The notes under the pieces are model-generated. The model was given only the letters and a program-made list of their open reading frames with translations. It had not been told where the DNA came from and searched no databases. Of a stretch of 64,000 nucleotides of DNA, positions 59,989 through 64,000 are shown one piece after another. The stretch is from Streptomyces sp. CB02959 (lineage in GTDB: Bacteria; Actinomycetota; Actinomycetes; Streptomycetales; Streptomycetaceae): positions 1 through 64,000 of the forward strand of contig NZ_NNBP01000037.1 of assembly GCF_002803155.1 (NCBI RefSeq), in the 5' to 3' direction. How positions within the stretch are numbered: the first letter of the stretch is position 1; each line of letters begins with the position of its first letter. A program made the translations under genes and the position numbers.

Positions 59989-60700
59989 TCAGCCGGCGGG
60001 GGCCCGAAGGAGCCGTTCCCGGGTGCTCTCGGGCAGCGCCTGGCGCAGCACCGGTGCGGTGGAGCTGATGGCGCGGGCGAATGCGGCAACGAGGTCATGC
60101 GGCACGCTGGAGCCGAAGGAAGCGGCCCACAAGATCGGTGCGCCCAGGGCAGGTTCGGCCCACGCCTGCCAACCGTACGGTCGCGCGTCGTCGGCTTCCG
60201 TGGTCAGGAAGCGGGTGTCGGCGTCCTGGATGAGCGGTGGCATCTCGCCCAGGTCGAGGTGGGACGTGAAGGTCGGGTCCACTGCTCCCACGCCGGGCTG
60301 GTCGGCGTCGCGGAGCCAGCCGTGTGCGGTGACGGCGTCGAGGACCATCTCTGGCCCGGCGGCCGGCACGGTGGGGTGGTCTCGCACATCGAGCGCGACG
60401 AGGAAGTCGGCCAGGGCCTCGCCGGGAATGTCGGGATGAAGTAGGCCGACCACGTCGCGGTCGGAGTCCCGGTCTCGGCTCGGGCGGAGACCTGCCAGGC
60501 GATCGGCCGCTCCCCCAGCTGGAACGGCTCGTCCGCCAAGACCCACTGAGCCCAGCGAAGGCCGTCGGGGCTGATGTGCAGGACGGTGCTGCGCAGGATC
60601 TGGCGGGTCCCACCGCTGACCACGGTCCGCCACCACTGGCGGAGACGGTGTCCACTGCGCCGCGGCTGCTCGTCCGCCTGGGGTGTCGGGCGAGCAGCCG
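59989..60700 (-). pseudogene. DUF317-domain protein with frameshift
   Basis: QILRSTVLHISPDGLRWAQW, VLADEPFQLGERPIAWQVSA (first frame, until about 60480) continues in the next frame as HPDIPGEALADFLVALDVRD, HGWLRDADQPGVGAVDPTFT, PLIQDADTRFLTTEADDARP, PILWAASFGSSVPHDLVAAF. This is the Streptomyces-specific DUF317 region. A one-base correction would join them; the 5' end is unclear. It ends at 59989. Confidence 0.7.
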
Positions 60701-60758
60701 GACGCGACGCGGACCGAGCTGTCGACGCACCTGGTGGTGTGCGGCAGCACTCAAGGTG

Positions 60759-60998
60759 CTACTTGAGAAGCGGCGGCATCTCCGGGACCTCGATCGCGTT
60801 CGCGATGTCGGCCGGCGTCAGCTTGAAGTTCTCGGGGTAGGTGTCGCGCCGCGTACGGCGGGCGGGCTCGGTCGTACGCCAGGTGTACAGGCAGCGGCCG
60901 CACTGGAGCACGTCCCACACTCCGGGGACGGGTGAGGTGGCGAGCCGAGCGACCGTCTCGAAGGCACAGCGGGGGCACTCAACAGGCAGATTGTTCAT
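60759..60998 (-). CDS. vdcD: Vanillate/4-hydroxybenzoate decarboxylase subunit D
   Basis: 79 aa from ATG 60998, with GAAAGGA upstream. CPRCAFETVARL and LQCGRCLYTWRTTEPARRT carry two CxxC pairs, a small zinc-ribbon; the end is PEMPPLLK. The D subunit accompanies VdcB and VdcC in Streptomyces and is required for activity in several hosts, though its exact job is not settled. 33 nt after vdcC. Confidence 0.9.
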   Translation of the reverse strand: MNNLPVECPRCAFETVARLATSPVPGVWDVLQCGRCLYTWRTTEPARRTRRDTYPENFKLTPADIANAIEVPEMPPLLK

Positions 60999-61031
60999 AG
61001 GTCTGTCCTTTCAAGAGATCGGGGAGGTTGT

Positions 61032-62459
61032 TCAGGCACAGTCTGCGATCATGCTTTGCAGCCGGGCCGCCCACTGCGCGGTCTCCGGCAGGTCCTTGGC
61101 GGGCGTGGAGAAGTTGCCCCGGACGTCCGGCGAGACCGGCGTCGTCGCATCGATGATCATCTTGCTCGTGATGCCGGCGGGCTGGGCCGCCGGGGCCAGC
61201 TCCAGGACGGACAGGTTGGGGATGACGACGACGTCGTCCTTCGGGTTGACCTTGGCCGACATCGCCCACATGACCTGCGGCAGGTTGAAGGGGTCCACGT
61301 CCTCGTCGACGAGGATCACCTGGGACACGTAGCCGAGTCCGTGCGGTGTTGTCATGGCGCGCATGCCGACGGCCTTGGCGAAGCCCCCGTACCGCTTCGC
61401 CGTGGAAATGATCACCATCAGGCCGTGCGTGTACATGGCGTTGACGGCCTTCACCTCGGGGAACTCGGCGCGCAGCTGCTTGAGCAGCGGCACACACGTG
61501 TTGGGGCCGACGAGGTAGTCGCACTCGGTCCATGGCATGCCGAGGTAGAGCGATTCGAAGATCGGGTTCGTTCGGAACGAGACGCGGTCGACGCGGATGA
61601 CGGGCATGCGGCGCCCGCCCGAGTAGTGGCCGGTGAACTCGCCGAAGGGGCCCTCGATCTGCCGCTTGCGCGACTCGATGACGCCTTCGATGACGACCTC
61701 GCTGCCCCACGGCACGTCGAAGCCGGTGAGCGGCGCGGTGGCGATCGGTGCGGGCGCCCCGCGCAGTGCGCCGGCCATCTCGTACTCGCTGTCGTCGTAG
61801 GCCATCGGCATCCCGGCGACGATCGCCATCACCGGGTCGTTGCCGAGGGTGATGGCGATGGGCAGGTCCTCGCCCTTCTCCTCGGCCTTGCGCAGGTGCT
61901 GGGCGACGTCGTGCATGGGGACAGGCTGGAAGGCGAGCCGGTTGGCGCCGATCACCTGGATGCGGTACGTGCCGACGTTCTGCTTGCCGAAGTGGTCGGC
62001 ATCCTCGGGGTCGCGGGAGACGACGGCGGCCTTGTCGAGGTAGAAGCCGCCGTCGCCGTCGTTGAGACGGAACAACGGGAGCACCGAAAAGAGGTCAACA
62101 TCATCGCCCTCCTGGGTGTTCTCGCGCCAGGGTGCGTCCTCGCGGCGCTCGGGCGCAACGGGGAAGGCGTCCCAGCGACGCGCGAACGTCTCCACCTGCT
62201 CCTTGACCGAGGTGTTCCTCGGCAGCCCGAGCGCGAGCGCGTGGTTGGCCCAGGAGCCGTGCACGTTCATGGCGATCCGGGCGTCGGTGAAGCCCTTGAC
62301 GTTGTCGAAGTAGAGGGCGGGGGCGTTCTCGCCGATGCGGCCCGTCGCGTTGGCGGCGGCTGCGAGATCGGGCTCGGGCAGCACCTCCTCGGTGATGCGC
62401 AGCAGCTGCCCCTCCTTGTCCAAGGTGTCGAGGAAGCTGCGCAGATCGTCATAAGCCAT
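61032..62459 (-). CDS. vdcC: Non-oxidative hydroxyarylic acid decarboxylase, UbiD-like subunit C
   Basis: 475 aa from ATG 62459, with AAAGGAG. MAYDDLRSFLDTLDKEGQLL, NVGTYRIQVIGANRLAFQPV, ESRKRQIEGPFGEFTGHYSG (Arg-Glu-Glu/Asp catalytic set of UbiD enzymes around prenyl-FMN), YLGMPWTECDYLVGPNTCVP, VKAVNAMYTHGLMVIISTAK. It converts vanillate to guaiacol or 4-hydroxybenzoate to phenol and CO2. Length and order match vdcBCD described from Streptomyces sp. D7. The prenyl-FMN comes from VdcB. Confidence 0.94.
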   Translation of the reverse strand: MAYDDLRSFLDTLDKEGQLLRITEEVLPEPDLAAAANATGRIGENAPALYFDNVKGFTDARIAMNVHGSWANHALALGLPRNTSVKEQVETFARRWDAFPVAPERREDAPWRENTQEGDDVDLFSVLPLFRLNDGDGGFYLDKAAVVSRDPEDADHFGKQNVGTYRIQVIGANRLAFQPVPMHDVAQHLRKAEEKGEDLPIAITLGNDPVMAIVAGMPMAYDDSEYEMAGALRGAPAPIATAPLTGFDVPWGSEVVIEGVIESRKRQIEGPFGEFTGHYSGGRRMPVIRVDRVSFRTNPIFESLYLGMPWTECDYLVGPNTCVPLLKQLRAEFPEVKAVNAMYTHGLMVIISTAKRYGGFAKAVGMRAMTTPHGLGYVSQVILVDEDVDPFNLPQVMWAMSAKVNPKDDVVVIPNLSVLELAPAAQPAGITSKMIIDATTPVSPDVRGNFSTPAKDLPETAQWAARLQSMIADCA

Positions 62460-62488
62460 GGGGAACTCCTTTGCGGGGGTATCGGACT

Positions 62489-63082
62489 TCAGGCGACGTC
62501 GCGCGAAGCAGTGCGGGCCGCGCGCATTCCGGCCCAGCGCTTGGCGGCGGGCGCGGGCAGCTCGAACTGGTCGAGGATGCGGGCCACCACGTGGTCGACG
62601 ATGTCGTCGACGGTGCGCGGATGGTTGTAGAAGGCGGGCATGGGTGGCACCAACTGCACGCCCATGCGGGCAAGTTCGAGCATGTTCTGCAGATGGATCT
62701 CGTTCAGCGGGGTCTCTCGCGGGACGAGGACGAGCCTGCGCCGCTCCTTCAGTACGACATCGGCGGCGCGCGCGACCAAGCCCTCCGCGTACCCGGTCCT
62801 GATCCCGGCAAGGGTCTTCATCGAACACGGCACGATCACCATGCCGTCCGTGCGGAAGGAGCCGGAGGAGATGGTGGCGCCCTGGTCGTCGGGGTGGTGC
62901 GTGACGTCCGCCAGCGCGGATACCTCTGCCACGGACAGGCCGGTCTCCAGCTCGATCGTCGTGCGCGCCCACCGGGACAGGACGAGATGCGTCTCCACGT
63001 CCGGCAGCTCGCGAAGATTCTCCAGGAGCCGGACACCGAACGGGGCGCCCGTTGCCCCGGTCATTCCCACGACCAACCGCAC
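62489..63082 (-). CDS. vdcB: UbiX-like flavin prenyltransferase, subunit B
   Basis: 197 aa from GTG 63082, chosen because GAGGAG lies seven nt before it; an in-frame start at 63097 adds five residues. RLVVGMTGATGAPFGVRLLE is the flavin-binding start; SSGSFRTDGMVIVPCSMKTL and LVLVPRETPLNEIHLQNMLE are signature UbiX blocks. Makes prenylated FMN for VdcC. First gene of vdcBCD, 29 nt before vdcC. Confidence 0.93.
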   Translation of the reverse strand: MRLVVGMTGATGAPFGVRLLENLRELPDVETHLVLSRWARTTIELETGLSVAEVSALADVTHHPDDQGATISSGSFRTDGMVIVPCSMKTLAGIRTGYAEGLVARAADVVLKERRRLVLVPRETPLNEIHLQNMLELARMGVQLVPPMPAFYNHPRTVDDIVDHVVARILDQFELPAPAAKRWAGMRAARTASRDVA

Positions 63083-63166
63083 AGGACCACTCCTCACACG
63101 TTGCTGACCTGTGCTTTCACGCTAAGAGGCGGTCCGGCCGCGGCGGCGGTACGCTCGGGACCAGCG

Positions 63167-64000
63167 ATGGGGAAAATCGGACAGGATCGGCCTTCGGACG
63201 TCAGGGACCTGGCTTACACCCCGACCGTCGGCGCACCGGCTGGCGTCGAGGTGATGGAGCTCGCCGCCCTGTACGAGCGGGCGCGCCGCCACGGCAACGA
63301 CCCGTACGCGCCGCTGCGCCCGTCCTTCCACCAGCTGATCGGCGCCCGCGACCGGCCGCTGCTGATGGGGGTGGACTTCGTCGAGTACGAACTGCGGCCG
63401 GGATCGTGGCTGTGGATCCGGCCGGGGCAGGTCCAGCGGTTCGGCGCGGATCTGAGGGCGGCGGACGGGGTGATCGTGCTGTTCGAGGCGGGGTTCCTGC
63501 CGCCCGCGACCGTGGCGGCGGCACACATGGATCCGCCGTACGAGCAGCGGCCGCTCACGCCCGAGGGCCCGGACGCGGAGGGTGTGCGCCACGCCCTCGA
63601 CCATCTCAGGTACGAGTACGGACAGTTGGCCTCGCTGCCGCTGCAGACACACGCCGAGGTGCTGCGCGCCTTGCTGTCCGTCCTGGTGATGCGGCTCGCG
63701 CAGGCCCGCGGTCCGGCTCCTCGGCCCGCCGCCTCGTCCGAGGTGTTCCGCCGCTTCCACGCGGCCGTGGAGCGAGACCACGCGGTGACCCGCCGCGTGG
63801 AGGACTACGCGGCGGCACTCGGTTACAGTCCGCGCACACTGACCCGGGCCACGTCCGCCGCGACCGGCCGCACGGCCAAGCAGTACGTCGACGATCGGGT
63901 GCTGTTGGAGGCCAAGCGGCTGCTGCAGCACAGCGGCCTGACGGCGAAAGAGGTGGCGGACCGCCTCGGCTTCGCCGACGCCAGCGACTTCACCAAATTC
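63167..64000 (+). CDS. AraC-family regulator (partial, runs off the window)
   Basis: 278 codons from ATG 63167 with no stop before the window edge. The N-terminal part has an AraC cupin-like sensor (PLLMGVDFVEYELRPGSWLW, IRPGQVQRFG). The C-terminal HTH region is VEDYAAALGYSPRTLTRATS, KQYVDDRVLLEAKRLLQHSG and LTAKEVADRLGFADASDFTK. Divergent from vdcB (84 nt between starts), so it probably controls the decarboxylase operon, perhaps with the phenolic acid as ligand. Confidence 0.85.
   Translation, partial: MGKIGQDRPSDVRDLAYTPTVGAPAGVEVMELAALYERARRHGNDPYAPLRPSFHQLIGARDRPLLMGVDFVEYELRPGSWLWIRPGQVQRFGADLRAADGVIVLFEAGFLPPATVAAAHMDPPYEQRPLTPEGPDAEGVRHALDHLRYEYGQLASLPLQTHAEVLRALLSVLVMRLAQARGPAPRPAASSEVFRRFHAAVERDHAVTRRVEDYAAALGYSPRTLTRATSAATGRTAKQYVDDRVLLEAKRLLQHSGLTAKEVADRLGFADASDFTKF

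Noticed and set aside
61056..62630. 524-codon plus-strand frame opposite vdcC
   Set aside because: Antisense shadow of vdcC; no recognisable motif and no ribosome site.

Overview
The base composition (very high GC), codon use, GTG/TTG starts and family content (DUF317, DUF5753, DUF6221, DUF6415, replication-relaxation protein, gvpOAFGJLSK, vdcBCD, StyA2B-type enzyme) point to a Streptomyces or close relative. About thirty truncated, frameshifted or nonsense-mutated genes and at least a dozen insertion-sequence scars (IS630, IS5, IS110, IS605/TnpB, Tn3, serine recombinase) suggest an accessory region such as a chromosome arm or a decaying island. No replicon end is visible.

Region by region. 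0-16 kb is a graveyard: a possible toxin gene, a HIT fragment, intact DinB and GNAT genes, two secreted or anchored sugar-binding/TIM-barrel proteins, plasmid-type remnants (replication-relaxation, Tn3, TnpB, IS110), an ABM-fold protein, a membrane-anchored prokaryotic YEATS protein, and two very long perfect hairpins. 16-25.2 kb resembles an actinomycete integrative element: an array of TGACCGGT/GGCAAGCCC repeats, a tRNA 3'-end fragment abutting a truncated glycosyltransferase, and a left-reading operon (DUF6415, two tiny translationally coupled ORFs, a small acidic protein, a Nudix protein with an altered catalytic box, a radical SAM enzyme, and a broken downstream gene). This operon is divergent from an XRE-TPR regulator plus SLOG-like pair. 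A collagen-like/holin-like pair and rbsK/rbsD wreckage follow. 25-28.5 kb holds DUF6221, two membrane proteins and IS5 debris.

28.5-33 kb is a compact epoxidation locus: an AraC regulator, an StyA1 monooxygenase, and an StyA2B monooxygenase fused to its flavin reductase. 33.4-39.6 kb is a full left-reading gas-vesicle cluster (H1-like protein, SRPBCC protein, gvpO-A-F-G-J-L-S-K) with CsbD beyond it. 40-41.5 kb is an intact PIG-L deacetylase between a truncated acyl-CoA dehydrogenase and a broken methyltransferase.

42-47 kb carries redox enzymes: a quinone-oxidoreductase-like protein, an Old Yellow Enzyme with an atypical active site under a divergent TetR regulator with two clear operators, and an aldo/keto reductase. 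48-52 kb has a cytoplasmic trypsin-like protease and an exported pair (thaumatin-like protein plus GH128 glucanase) aimed at beta-1,3-glucan. 52.7-59.9 kb has membrane proteins (Met-rich, DoxX), an HSL-type esterase, a NAD(P)-binding protein, a cupin, and an alpha/beta hydrolase with an Asp nucleophile divergent from an HxlR regulator. The right end is the non-oxidative vanillate/4-hydroxybenzoate decarboxylase operon vdcBCD, divergent from an AraC-type regulator that runs off the window.

All assignments come from reading the translations; no database search was run. Frameshifts are frequent enough that some could be sequencing errors.
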